The notes beneath the pieces are model-generated. The model saw only the letters and a program-made list of their open reading frames with translations. It was not told where the DNA came from and made no database searches. From UBA6107 sp034933225 (GTDB lineage Bacteria; Chloroflexota; Anaerolineae; Anaerolineales; Anaerolineaceae), in NCBI GenBank assembly GCA_034933225.1, contig JAYFNV010000031.1, positions 1 through 64,000 on the forward strand: a DNA stretch of 64,000 nucleotides, read 5' to 3'. Position numbers and translations under genes: made by a program. The number at the start of each line of letters is the position of its first letter. Positions within the stretch are counted from its first letter, which is position 1. Positions 41,665 to 49,889 of the stretch are shown here, piece by piece.

Positions 41665-42555
41665 CTACGCCAGGAAGAGCACGGCAATGCCCGCCACTGC
41701 GATGACCATGCCGATGATCTCGCGTGCTGCAAGTTTTTCTTTGCGTAACGCTGCAATGAGGAGAACAAACAGGGGGCTGGTAGCCAGCAGGGTTTGAGCA
41801 ATACCCACTTCCGTGTTCTTAAACGAAATCTGCTGCAGCCACAGAGGCAGAAAAGCACCCAAAAGAATTCCCAACGCCAGGATGCCGAACATCCCGGCGT
41901 TATTTTTTGTCTCTTTCAGCCACTCGGCCGGCTTTTGCCTGCCGATGAGCATCCACACCGCCAAAAATGCGATACCGGCTACCAGGCGCAATATGGCGCT
42001 CTGAACAGCGCTGACCGGGGTCTGGGTGAGCGCCCAGCGCGACATGACCGAGCCAATGGCCTGGGCCAGGGCAGAGAGAAACGCGAAGAACACCCCCATA
42101 CGCACCACTTTTTGCGGTTCTTCTTTATTGGGATTACCCAGAATCACCCAGGCGACCCCAAAGAGGGTGATGAGCACGCCCAGCCAACCCAGCGGGTTGA
42201 TGCGCTCACCCAAAAAGAGGATGGCCAGTACCACCGTCATGGGCGGGGCCAAAATGGAAATAAGCAGGGTACGACGTGGGCCGATGGAATTCAGCGCTTC
42301 AAAGTACATGGTATCGCCAAAGCCGATGCCAAGCGCGCCGCTGACCAGCAGCAACATCAAAGCAAAGGGGGTAAGGGCTGTTGGCGACTCTTTGAGGAAG
42401 AGGCTAATCATCAGGAGCAGTAGAATGGCGCCAACGCCCTTGATGATATTTAGTTCCGTAGGGCGGATGGATTTGCCTAATTTCCTAAAAACGAAGCTGG
42501 AAATAGCCCAAAAGAGGGCGGCTGATATGGCCGCAAGTTCGCCTGAAAAACGCAT
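41665..42555 (-). CDS. EamA family (DMT) transporter
   Basis: 296 residues, ten membrane helices in two EamA repeats: first RFSGELAAISAALFWAISSF (2-21), second from about VRMGVFFAFLSALAQAIGSV (about 150-170). GFGDTMYFEALNSIGPRR and TEVGIAQTLLATSPLFVLLI are typical of drug/metabolite exporters. The substrate is unknown. The ATG at 42555 gives the normal length; an ATG at 42579 and a much longer upstream frame are less likely. No good Shine-Dalgarno sequence. The gene is divergent from the NBR1-domain lipoprotein gene. Confidence 0.85.
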   Translation of the reverse strand: MRFSGELAAISAALFWAISSFVFRKLGKSIRPTELNIIKGVGAILLLLMISLFLKESPTALTPFALMLLLVSGALGIGFGDTMYFEALNSIGPRRTLLISILAPPMTVVLAILFLGERINPLGWLGVLITLFGVAWVILGNPNKEEPQKVVRMGVFFAFLSALAQAIGSVMSRWALTQTPVSAVQSAILRLVAGIAFLAVWMLIGRQKPAEWLKETKNNAGMFGILALGILLGAFLPLWLQQISFKNTEVGIAQTLLATSPLFVLLIAALRKEKLAAREIIGMVIAVAGIAVLFLA

Positions 42556-42699
42556 AAAAGTAGAAAATATTATCTGCATATTGTAACGAAAACTCGCTAT
42601 ACTATAAAAACACTTTGAATCCGCCAATTTTACCGCAGGATTCTGGAACAAAAGCTTATTGGTGGTCGTCCTAACAAGAGAGAGTACAGGAGAGTTGAG

Positions 42700-43884
42700 A
42701 TGAACAAAAAATCGATAGTAGCAATCTTCCCCATTTTGATCATTGGCGCTTTGATCCTGGCTGCCTGCAATTTCCCCGGTGTGGGGAATGGTGGACTCAG
42801 TGAAGAAGCACGGATCCAAACCATGGCAGCCGCCACTGTGGCGGCCCAATTAAATACCTATATGACCCAGACCGCTCAGGCGGGACAGGTGATCATTATT
42901 ACCGCCACCCCTGAGACGCTGCCCAGTGCCACGCCGCAGCCTTTGGCAACTGCCACTTCCATTCCGCCCACGGCAGTTCCGCCCACTGCAACCGCCACCC
43001 CGCGACCATGTAACCAGGCCTCTTTTGTAGATGACATCAGCGTGCCGGACGGCACCAAGATGACGGCTTCTCAGCCATTTACCAAGACCTGGCGTATTAC
43101 CAATGTAGGCACCTGCACCTGGACGACCAGCTATGTGGTGTACTTTGATAGCGGCAACTCTATGAGCGGTGCTGCAACCTACAGCTTCCCCAATTCGGTA
43201 GCCCCAGGCCAAACCGTAGATATTTCGGTACCACTGGTAGCCCCCAATTCCACCGGTGATTTCACCGGCAGTTGGAAGTTCCGCGCCCCCAATGGAGATC
43301 AGTTCGGCGTTGGAGCCAATGGCGGCGTCCCTGTTACGGTAGTGATCAAAGTTGTCACCGTGCCGACCCCCAAAGATCCGAACACCGTCTACGACTTCAT
43401 CAAGAATTTCTGCGACGCCCAATGGCGTACCAATGCAGGCACCATTTCCTGCCCCAGCCAGGGTGTTGATTTCAAGAACGGCGCTATCATGCGCACGTAC
43501 AGCCCCATTCTGGAAAGCGGCAGCAAAGATGATGAAGGCGCTCTTGTCACCGTACCGGCAACTGGCGGCGACGGCATGATCCGCGGACAGTATCCTTCAT
43601 TCAAAGTCCATGCTGGTGATCATATTGCGGGCACCCTGTTGTGCTCTGGTAATTACGACAAATGTGATGTAACCTTTGAGATCCTCGCCCAGGAAAAAGG
43701 CAGTGACACCAAGACCTCGCTGGGAACCTGGAGCAAAAAGCTGGATCACTCAGTATTGCCGATCAATATTGATCTGACTGCTTATGATGGCAAGAGCATG
43801 ATCTTTTACCTGAAGGTCTCCAGCAACGGAAATTCGGATGGAGATGTGGCACAATGGATGGCCATTCGCATCACACACCCCTAG
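42700..43884 (+). CDS. Lipoprotein with NBR1-type Ig-like domain
   Basis: 394 residues. Lipobox LILAAC (Cys about 23), then a short helical section and a Thr/Pro-rich linker (about 68-104). The Ig-like domain (about 108-220) has FVDDISVPDGTKM, FTKTWRITNVGTCTWTTSY, SVAPGQTVDISVPLVAP and FTGSWKFRAPNGDQFG, matching the NBR1 central domain found in many extracellular bacterial proteins, especially in Anaerolineae. The C-terminal ~165 residues (about 230-394) form a second beta-rich domain that I do not recognise. AGGAGAG lies about 6-8 nt before the ATG. Likely a surface binding protein. Confidence 0.82.
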   Translation: MNKKSIVAIFPILIIGALILAACNFPGVGNGGLSEEARIQTMAAATVAAQLNTYMTQTAQAGQVIIITATPETLPSATPQPLATATSIPPTAVPPTATATPRPCNQASFVDDISVPDGTKMTASQPFTKTWRITNVGTCTWTTSYVVYFDSGNSMSGAATYSFPNSVAPGQTVDISVPLVAPNSTGDFTGSWKFRAPNGDQFGVGANGGVPVTVVIKVVTVPTPKDPNTVYDFIKNFCDAQWRTNAGTISCPSQGVDFKNGAIMRTYSPILESGSKDDEGALVTVPATGGDGMIRGQYPSFKVHAGDHIAGTLLCSGNYDKCDVTFEILAQEKGSDTKTSLGTWSKKLDHSVLPINIDLTAYDGKSMIFYLKVSSNGNSDGDVAQWMAIRITHP

Positions 43885-43943
43885 GTCTAATCAGCCTGCC
43901 CCCTTACAAAGAGGGTAGGCTATCATTCAGTCATTGAATTTGC

Positions 43944-43949
43944 TATACT
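43944..43949 (+). promoter_or_regulatory. Extended -10 promoter of the repeat-protein gene
   Basis: TGC-TATACT, an extended -10 element with no good -35 box. The transcript would begin about 27 nt before the ATG and include AGAAGGAGG. Confidence 0.55.
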
Positions 43950-43982
43950 GATAAGACAGTGTTTGGAGAGAAGGAGGAATTT

Positions 43983-45047
43983 ATGGGAGCAATGATCAAA
44001 TCCAAGTCAAATCGGGCTTTACTGATTTGCCTTGCTGTATTACTGGCAGCCGGCCTATTACTGGGGCTGGTTCGCCCTGGCCAGGCACATCCGATCCCGA
44101 TCATTTCGATCGTTTCAGTGGATAAGAACGTCTCGGTGACAATCGCCGGGGCCAACTTCCCGCCCAGCCAGACCTTTACGGTAACCATGGGCGCTTATGG
44201 AACGTACGGTAAGGGGGGGGTTGTGGTCGGCACTTATGATTCTAGCGCCGGTTCTACCTTCACCAATACCTATGCCATTCCGGCGAGTTTATCTGGTCTG
44301 GATCGTATTGCCATCCGCTTTGAGAGCCCGGAAGGGTTTAATAGTTACAACTGGTTCAACAATGACGTTTCTGCCAGCCCTACTGCAATCCCTGGCTACA
44401 ATGGATATCCTACCTTTGATATTTCCTCTGTAGTAAGCGGCAGCAGCGTGACCATTCAGACCCACAACATGCCAGTAGGTCAGGTCTTCACGGTGCGCAT
44501 GGGCGCTTATGGTACTTTTGCTCAGGGCGGACCAGTAGTTGGCTCTACATCCGATACGGGCGGCTCTTATAGCGCCACCTTTGCCATCCCTGCTGATCTG
44601 GCATCACTTTCACAGATCGCAATCCGCATGGATGGCCCCACCGGCCTTTATGCCTTCAACTGGTTCAATAATAACGGCTCCGGAACCATCCCGGTCATTA
44701 CACTGGTGCCTGGCCCAGGGCCTGTGCCCGGTCCGACCCCTGTACCTGGCTATTGGGGCATCCCGACCATTAGCATTTCTGCAGTGGTCCGCGATTCTTC
44801 AGTGACCATTTATGGCAATAATTTCCCTGCCGGGCAAACTTTCAATGTGTTGATGGGAACCTACGGCAGCTATGGAATGGGCGGCATCCCCGTGACCTCC
44901 ATTTCCACCGGCTCTGGCGGCAGTTTTAGCGCCACTTACTCTGTTCCGTCCTCTTTGGCCGGTCTGGATAAGATCGCCATCCGCCTGGAAACACCCAACG
45001 GTTACTATTACGCCTATAACTGGTTCTACAACAACACCACTTACTGA
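43983..45047 (+). CDS. Secreted protein with three ~85-residue beta repeats
   Basis: 354 residues. Signal peptide about 1-37 (cleavage near GQAHP). Three repeats each contain SVTI near the start, Phe-x-Val-x-Met-Gly-x-Tyr-Gly-x-Tyr/Phe, a Gly/Ser turn, IPA or VPS, L-x-x-L-x-x-I-A-I-R, and end with NWF (YNWFNND about 123, FNWFNNN about 221, YNWFYNN about 347). A Pro/Gly linker (PGPGPVPGPTPVPG) joins repeats 2 and 3. No named family recognised. The true start is the ATG after AGAAGGAGG; an earlier in-frame codon lacks a site. A run of eight G's at 44213-44220 within repeat 1 could be prone to slippage. A strong terminator follows. Confidence 0.75.
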   Translation: MGAMIKSKSNRALLICLAVLLAAGLLLGLVRPGQAHPIPIISIVSVDKNVSVTIAGANFPPSQTFTVTMGAYGTYGKGGVVVGTYDSSAGSTFTNTYAIPASLSGLDRIAIRFESPEGFNSYNWFNNDVSASPTAIPGYNGYPTFDISSVVSGSSVTIQTHNMPVGQVFTVRMGAYGTFAQGGPVVGSTSDTGGSYSATFAIPADLASLSQIAIRMDGPTGLYAFNWFNNNGSGTIPVITLVPGPGPVPGPTPVPGYWGIPTISISAVVRDSSVTIYGNNFPAGQTFNVLMGTYGSYGMGGIPVTSISTGSGGSFSATYSVPSSLAGLDKIAIRLETPNGYYYAYNWFYNNTTY

Positions 45048-45063
45048 TCTACAATGTTCTGAG

Positions 45064-45099
45064 TAAAGCCGTCCTTTATCAAGAGGACGGCTTTTTATT
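45064..45099 (+). terminator. Intrinsic terminator of the repeat-protein gene
   Basis: Stem AAAGCCGTCCT/AGGACGGCTTT followed by TTATTTATT. Confidence 0.9.
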
Positions 45100-45161
45100 T
45101 ATTGAGGATAAAAATTACCTTAATTTATTTATCAAAATGAATAAGATGCCCCAAAAACCCC

Positions 45162-45167
45162 TATAAT
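45162..45167 (+). promoter_or_regulatory. -10 box of the diguanylate cyclase gene
   Basis: TATAAT; the leader would be about 105 nt and holds a small hairpin (CGGTT/AACCG near 45239-45251). It does not match c-di-GMP riboswitch consensus sequences that I know. Confidence 0.5.
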
Positions 45168-45278
45168 TATTGTAATAAGCAGCGGTAGCGCCTGTTTTTC
45201 AAACAAGTGAAGAGTCGAGTCATTACGGGTCATTGCACCGGTTAAAAACCGTGTGTTCGTGAGTAGATCTTGGGGAGT

Positions 45279-46337
45279 ATGGGATCTTTTATTCGCAACG
45301 ACCGTTTTAGTAAGGTTATGAATTGCTATATTGTCATGAGCTTAATTCTGAGAGTATTCTTTCTCGGATTATTTTGGTGGTTAAGGACAGATCTGCTTGT
45401 GGTCTATACCGCTTTGAGTCTGGTCGTTTTGTTGGTGAGTTTTTTTATTAATCGGGGAAATGATCAGCGGCTGGCGTTTTTTATCACCATTTTTGAAGCC
45501 ATTCTGTTTGCTACACTCTCTACCTTGAGTTACGGTTGGATGAGTGGTTTCTTCTTGCTCGGCTTTGATTTCATGCTGCTGATCTTTATCAACTCAGAAT
45601 TTGGCAAATATTCTAAAATGATCTTTGGTGGGGTGTTATGTCTATTCCTGACCGGTCTTTTTATGTTCAGTATGAATTACCAACCTTTGCAACCTCTCCC
45701 TGCGAATTTGCTCGAGGGGATTTTTGCGATCAATCTGGTGCAGGGATTGTTCTCATTCAGTTTGCTTGGTTTTTATTATGAAAAGGCTACGGAGAATGCT
45801 GAAAAGGAGATCATTCAGGCAAACCAGCGCCTCTTGAACATGGCCAATACCGACCCGGTGACCAACCTTATCAATCGGCGCATGATGATGATTCGAATCG
45901 AAGACGAAAAAGTAAAAGTAGATCGGGGTGGAAAACCATTTACTATTGTGATGGTGGACATAGATAACTTTAAACAAATTAACGATTATTACGGGCACGA
46001 TGGGGGAGATTTTGTACTTGTGCAATTGGCAGAACGGATTCAGCTCACCTTGCGTAGGTCAGACCTGGTTTCGCGCTGGGGCGGCGATGAGTTTTTGTTC
46101 TTGTTGCCTGAAACAAGGTTAAATGAAGGTGCTATGGTGGCCGAAAAGGTCCGTGATCTTATTATCAAATCGCCGTATGTTTACCGGGAGCGCGATATTC
46201 AAGTGACGCTGACCTTTGGGGTCAGCCAATGTACCAGCGAGGTGGGGGTGGGTAGTGCCATTCGCAAAGCGGACCAGGCACTTTACCTGGGAAAAGAACT
46301 GGGCAAGAACCGGGTCATCACCGAGAACATGTTTTAA
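45279..46337 (+). CDS. Membrane-bound diguanylate cyclase (GGDEF)
   Basis: 352 residues. The first ~180 residues form about six membrane helices, a MASE-like sensory unit I cannot assign further. A short coiled segment leads to a full GGDEF domain (about 190-350): NTDPVTNLINRRMMM, VMVDIDNFKQINDYYGHDGG, and RWGGDEFLFLLPE with the intact GGDEF signature (about 268-272). The inhibitory RxxD site is present five residues before GGDEF (RRSD). It should make cyclic di-GMP from two GTP with product feedback. The start was chosen at the ATG with GGGGAG just upstream, though the spacing is short; the ATG at 45320 is an alternative. Confidence 0.87.
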   Translation: MGSFIRNDRFSKVMNCYIVMSLILRVFFLGLFWWLRTDLLVVYTALSLVVLLVSFFINRGNDQRLAFFITIFEAILFATLSTLSYGWMSGFFLLGFDFMLLIFINSEFGKYSKMIFGGVLCLFLTGLFMFSMNYQPLQPLPANLLEGIFAINLVQGLFSFSLLGFYYEKATENAEKEIIQANQRLLNMANTDPVTNLINRRMMMIRIEDEKVKVDRGGKPFTIVMVDIDNFKQINDYYGHDGGDFVLVQLAERIQLTLRRSDLVSRWGGDEFLFLLPETRLNEGAMVAEKVRDLIIKSPYVYRERDIQVTLTFGVSQCTSEVGVGSAIRKADQALYLGKELGKNRVITENMF

Positions 46338-46339
46338 GT

Positions 46340-46855
46340 CTAAACGCCTAATTCCTTAAAGAGCGGGTGGTAGCTTACCAATCCGCCGCAGCCATCAAGA
46401 CCGTGGGGTTTTAACGTCACAGCAAGGAATTCTGCCGGGGAGACGGGGTATTCACAGGTCAAATTCCAATCGTCCACGCGGGCAAACCCAAAACGAGCGT
46501 AGTAAGCCGGGGATCCCAGCACAAAAACAGCATCCCAACCGCCGGCCAGGGCCATTTCAAGGCCACGGCGGACCAGCTTGCTACCGATGCCACGTTTTTG
46601 GCAATTAGGTGCTACGGCCAGGGGAGCCAGACCCAGAAAGTGCTTGCCAAAGAGGTCGAATTCACTGCTTACCGGTGAAAAAAGCACATACCCCACAACT
46701 TTACCTTCTTCCACTGCTACCAATGAGAGGGACGCCGAATTTGCAGCACGTAGCGCTTCTACCAGGTCAGGTTCGGCGTTGTTGCGAAACGCGGTTAGCA
46801 CCACATTGCGGATAAAGGGGCTGTCAGCTTTTTCTTCAAGTCGGATCTCAACCAT
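46340..46855 (-). CDS. GNAT family N-acetyltransferase (YhbS-like)
   Basis: 171 residues. LAPLAVAPNCQKRGIGSKLVRRGL (about 75-98, in two pieces) is the acetyl-CoA loop, followed by VFVLGSPAYYARFGF (about 110-124). This pattern is that of YhbS-type acetyltransferases, substrate unknown. The ATG directly follows the stop of elp3 (no gap), so it is translated from the elp3 mRNA. Confidence 0.87.
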   Translation of the reverse strand: MVEIRLEEKADSPFIRNVVLTAFRNNAEPDLVEALRAANSASLSLVAVEEGKVVGYVLFSPVSSEFDLFGKHFLGLAPLAVAPNCQKRGIGSKLVRRGLEMALAGGWDAVFVLGSPAYYARFGFARVDDWNLTCEYPVSPAEFLAVTLKPHGLDGCGGLVSYHPLFKELGV

Positions 46856-48538
46856 CTAGAGTTCCCTGGTGAGATCTTTGACAAGGTACAGCTCGCCGCG
46901 CTCAAAGCCGCGGCTTTCATAGTACTTGCGCGTACCAATGGCGGCGATGACAGCCAACTTACTGTAGCCTTTGGATCGGGCGATCTCACTGGCTTTTTTG
47001 AGCAAAGCTGTGCCCAGGCCAATATGCTGGGCGGCACCAGCCTGCTCTTGCCCCACTGCCAGTGATTGACCATAGACATGGACTTCTCGTACCAGGGCAG
47101 CATTGTCCAGGTCGGCCATGGGGAGTTTAGGGGCATTCGCGTCTGGTAGAGAAAGCCGCAGATAGCCGGCGATCTGGTCTTCCGGAGTGACGTAAGAGAT
47201 GAAGTGTTCTTCCGCGTAGGCCGGGTTGTAGACCAGGTCGTCCAGGCGCAGAGAAGTAACGTCCACCTTGCTGGTGCGCACCTCACGGCAGCGCACGCAG
47301 CGGCAGGTCTTGCCGCGCTTGTGCAGTTCCAGCATCACATCCTGGCGCAGACTGGTGCGTTTGTTGCCTTCCACCACATGGATGGAGGGGATATCGCGGA
47401 TAACGCGGTTGACGCGGCAATATTGCGGAATAGACTCTTTGAGGTCGGCGATCAATTGAATGAGCTCTTCTGTGGTGTAAGGGGTGTATTCCCCTCTTTG
47501 CCAGACCTTGTAAAGCTCAGCGCTTTCTAATAACTGGGTGGGGTAGATCTTGATCTCATCCGGTGCAAAACCGTCATTCCACAGGCGTTTGAAATCCGCC
47601 CGGTCAGAATCGAGGGTGGCGCCCAGCAGGTTGGGCATCCAGTGCAGCACGATCTTGAAACCGGCTGCGCGCAGAAGTGCGGTAGCTTTGAGGGTTTGGG
47701 CTGAATCATGTCCGCGCAGGTTAAGCTCCAGAACGCGGTCATCCAGGCTTTGAGCGCCCATCTGTACCTTGGTCACGCCCAGTTTACGCAACCAGACCAA
47801 CTCCTCAGGCGTGATCTCGTCGGGGCGAGTCTCAATGACCAGACCCACGTTGCGGTGAGCGGCGCTCTCATTGGCTATGTGCCGCGAGCGCAGCGGGGAG
47901 AGATCGATCTTCTCAGCAGGGGTGGGGGTGCCTACCGGCTCGGGTTCGCCGGCAATGGCCGCCTCACCCTGTGAAGGGACGTTCATGGCATCAAAACAGC
48001 GCTGTACAAACCATTTCTGGTAATCGCGGCGGTAAGAACTCCAGGTGCCGCCCAAAATGAGCAGCTCGATCTTATCGGTGGGGTGGCCTACAGCTTCATA
48101 TTCCAGGATTCTGGAGTTGACCTGGTTGAAGGGATCAAATTTGTTTTGGAAGGCTCTGGCAGCTCCCGGTTCATCGGCCAGGTAGCTTTTGGGCATGTAG
48201 TTTTCAGTGGGGCAAAAAATACAGCGGCCCGGGCAGGGGTACTCTTTGGTCAGCACGGTGACGGTGGTGACGCCAGAAAGGGTGCGCACGGGTTTCATGC
48301 GGATACGTTTGAGCACCTCTTCATCTTCCTGCCATTCTCCACTCTCTACTAGGAGCTTGTACGCGGCGATGAGGATGTGCTTGGCCAGCATGCCACCATC
48401 AGCACCTGGATGGCTGCGCAGGGCACGGTCCAATCTGCGGCCGGTCTTAACCTCTTCCAGCACGATCTTGGCCAACGACAATTGTTCTTCAGAATAGGCG
48501 TGTTTTTTTCGCCAGTTATCAATATCCAATGTTTTCAC
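46856..48538 (-). CDS. elp3: Elp3-type tRNA uridine-34 modification enzyme (radical SAM/acetyltransferase)
   Basis: 560 residues. The N-terminal lysine-rich part and VRTLSGVTTVTVLTKEYPCP lead to the radical-SAM cysteines in CPGRCIFCP (about 104-112). QNKFDPFNQVNSRILEYEAVG and LELNLRGHDSAQTLKA follow, and the C-terminal GNAT domain (about 420-560) has IGLGTALLKKASEIARSKGY. Elp3 acetyl-CoA-dependently modifies U34 of tRNAs; single-subunit bacterial and archaeal forms are known. The start is a GTG placed exactly 7 nt after TATAAT on the minus strand; longer in-frame ATG starts lie on the opposite side of or overlap the box. The GNAT gene follows without gap. Confidence 0.88.
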   Translation of the reverse strand: MKTLDIDNWRKKHAYSEEQLSLAKIVLEEVKTGRRLDRALRSHPGADGGMLAKHILIAAYKLLVESGEWQEDEEVLKRIRMKPVRTLSGVTTVTVLTKEYPCPGRCIFCPTENYMPKSYLADEPGAARAFQNKFDPFNQVNSRILEYEAVGHPTDKIELLILGGTWSSYRRDYQKWFVQRCFDAMNVPSQGEAAIAGEPEPVGTPTPAEKIDLSPLRSRHIANESAAHRNVGLVIETRPDEITPEELVWLRKLGVTKVQMGAQSLDDRVLELNLRGHDSAQTLKATALLRAAGFKIVLHWMPNLLGATLDSDRADFKRLWNDGFAPDEIKIYPTQLLESAELYKVWQRGEYTPYTTEELIQLIADLKESIPQYCRVNRVIRDIPSIHVVEGNKRTSLRQDVMLELHKRGKTCRCVRCREVRTSKVDVTSLRLDDLVYNPAYAEEHFISYVTPEDQIAGYLRLSLPDANAPKLPMADLDNAALVREVHVYGQSLAVGQEQAGAAQHIGLGTALLKKASEIARSKGYSKLAVIAAIGTRKYYESRGFERGELYLVKDLTREL

Positions 48539-48545
48539 AGAGCCC

Positions 48546-48553
48546 ATTATAAT
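48546..48553. promoter_or_regulatory. Palindromic bidirectional -10 box, leaderless on both strands
   Basis: The 12-bp palindrome CCATTATAATGG (48545-48556 approximately) contains TATAAT on both strands. On the plus strand 7 nt separate it from the ATG of the methyltransferase gene (48561); on the minus strand 7 nt separate it from the GTG of elp3 (48538). No clear -35 box is seen on either side. Confidence 0.65.
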
Positions 48554-48560
48554 GGGTATC

Positions 48561-49307
48561 ATGCAAAAATCGATCATCCAAGCCTTAATAGATTTAAATG
48601 ACCGTTTTTATACAGATTATGGTGCTTCTTTTGCATCCACCCGCAAACGCGTTCAGCCCGGTGTCTTGCAGGTTCTGGATGATTGGGTGAAGCCAGGCAA
48701 CTGGTTGGATCTGGGTTGTGGCAGTGGTGCTTTAGGTGGAATCTGGGTGGAGAGGGGTATTCAGGGATTGTATGAAGGGCTGGATTTCAGCCCGGTCTTG
48801 ATTGCGGAGGCGCAGGCCACCACAGGGCAGATGCTGTTGGCAGAGGGGCAGAAAGTACGCTACGCCCGCGCCAACCTGGGTGCAGCAGGCTGGGCACAGC
48901 AATGCAGCCTGAACCGGTATGACGGCATTCTCATGTTTGCGGCCATGCACCATTTGCCGGGGCATGAAACGCATTTGGGGCTCATTCGCCAGGTCGCAGA
49001 GTTGATGGCGCCGGGTGGTCTCTTCATCCACTCTGAGTGGCAATTTCAGCGCAGCCCAAAGTTGATGGCACGCGTGCAAGATTGGCGTCTGGCTGGCCTG
49101 GATGCAGCCGACCTGGAACCCGGCGATACCCTGCTGGATTGGCGCCAAAATGAGGCGAGCAAACCCGGGCTGCGCTATGTGCATTTATTTTCCAGTGATG
49201 AACTGGCCGGGTTGGCAGTTGCAGGTGGCTTTAAGATCGTTGGGCAGTTCGATTCTGACGGTGCCGGGGGAAATTTGAGCCTGTATCAAATTTGGCAAAA
49301 ACAGTAA
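48561..49307 (+). CDS. Class I SAM-dependent methyltransferase
   Basis: 248 residues. Motif I WLDLGCGSGALGG (about 51-63) binds S-adenosylmethionine; YEGLDFSPVLIAEAQ (about 74-88) supplies the acidic residue after strand 2; YDGILMFAAMHHLPG (about 119-133) is motif post-II/III as in small-molecule or tRNA methyltransferases. Bacterial relatives and the yeast Trm9 group act on wobble uridine; the divergent neighbour elp3 modifies the same position, so a tRNA role is attractive but not shown. Its ATG lies 7 nt after TATAAT, with no Shine-Dalgarno sequence. Confidence 0.83.
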   Translation: MQKSIIQALIDLNDRFYTDYGASFASTRKRVQPGVLQVLDDWVKPGNWLDLGCGSGALGGIWVERGIQGLYEGLDFSPVLIAEAQATTGQMLLAEGQKVRYARANLGAAGWAQQCSLNRYDGILMFAAMHHLPGHETHLGLIRQVAELMAPGGLFIHSEWQFQRSPKLMARVQDWRLAGLDAADLEPGDTLLDWRQNEASKPGLRYVHLFSSDELAGLAVAGGFKIVGQFDSDGAGGNLSLYQIWQKQ

Positions 49308-49308
49308 G

Positions 49309-49731
49309 CTAATCCAGTTTTGGATCAAAATTGAGCAAAGCGGGGTCTTCAGCGATGAGCGATTGTGGCGTTACCGCGATCTGCGTTTTGATACCCTTTA
49401 GGTGATAACTGACTGTACGGCGCGATATATCCATCAACGCGGCGATCTGAGTAGTGGTGTAGCCGTGGCTGGCCAGCTCCAGTACCTGGCGTTGTCTGCG
49501 GGTGAGGGCGTCTTGCATGCGTTTTGCCCTGGCAGGACGGCCGCGTTTGCGTTTGGGTGACACAATGACCGTTTGCCCGATCTGACTGGCCGTCAGCGCA
49601 TCGCCTGAATCCATTAAGATCTGCACCGGCATTCCACCTGCGTTGATAGCGTTGGTCAATTGCCGGGGTGGGATGGATACTTCCATCTGAATAATGGTGG
49701 CGTCGTCTGGTAGGAAAAGTAAACGGGTCAT
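49309..49731 (-). CDS. LuxR-type HTH regulator with AT-hook-like segment
   Basis: 140 residues. An N-terminal ~55-residue part of unknown fold is followed by a basic stretch PKRKRGRPARAKRM (about 59-72) that matches an AT-hook core (RGRP flanked by Lys/Arg). A LuxR/GerE helix-turn-helix comes next (about 74-116): LTRRQRQVLELASHGYTTTQ and ISRRTVSYHLKGIKTQ. The combination suggests binding to AT-rich DNA. GGAGAG is 6-7 nt before the ATG. A long AT-rich inverted repeat at 49742-49772 just upstream could be its own operator. It is convergent with the methyltransferase gene with 1 nt between stops. Confidence 0.75.
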   Translation of the reverse strand: MTRLLFLPDDATIIQMEVSIPPRQLTNAINAGGMPVQILMDSGDALTASQIGQTVIVSPKRKRGRPARAKRMQDALTRRQRQVLELASHGYTTTQIAALMDISRRTVSYHLKGIKTQIAVTPQSLIAEDPALLNFDPKLD

Positions 49732-49741
49732 GTATTTCTCT

Positions 49742-49772
49742 CCAATAATAGAACTTATATTCTATATTATGG
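49742..49772. promoter_or_regulatory. AT-rich inverted repeat before the LuxR-type gene
   Basis: Arms CCAATAATAGAA and TTCTATATTATGG (one base longer) are separated by CTTATA. It overlaps the region expected for the promoter and leader, so autoregulation is possible. Confidence 0.45.
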
Positions 49773-49826
49773 CATAAAGAAGATCGACTGTCAAGAAATC
49801 AGAAAATGATATAGGTCTCTTTAATG

Positions 49827-49857
49827 TTTGAGACCCACCAGACGGGTGGGTCTCAAA
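49827..49857. other. Strong stem-loop after the GH13 gene
   Basis: A 13-bp stem TTTGAGACCCACC/GGTGGGTCTCAAA with a short loop, 30 nt past the GH13 stop. No T-run follows on either strand, so it is a weak terminator or a 3'-end stabiliser. Confidence 0.5.
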
Positions 49858-49889
49858 AAGGAGAGAAGAGCTTCATTAACGCCGATTGG

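Noticed and set aside
43895..43922. Imperfect hairpin after the NBR1-domain lipoprotein gene as a terminator
   Set aside because: The stem is interrupted and no T-run follows; transcription may continue into the repeat-protein gene.
45168..45278. A c-di-GMP riboswitch in the leader of the GGDEF gene
   Set aside because: The leader is long enough and the context is attractive, but the conserved core sequences of the known c-di-GMP aptamers are not present.
49827..49857. The strong hairpin after the GH13 gene as a normal intrinsic terminator
   Set aside because: No T-run follows the stem on either strand; listed only as a stem-loop.
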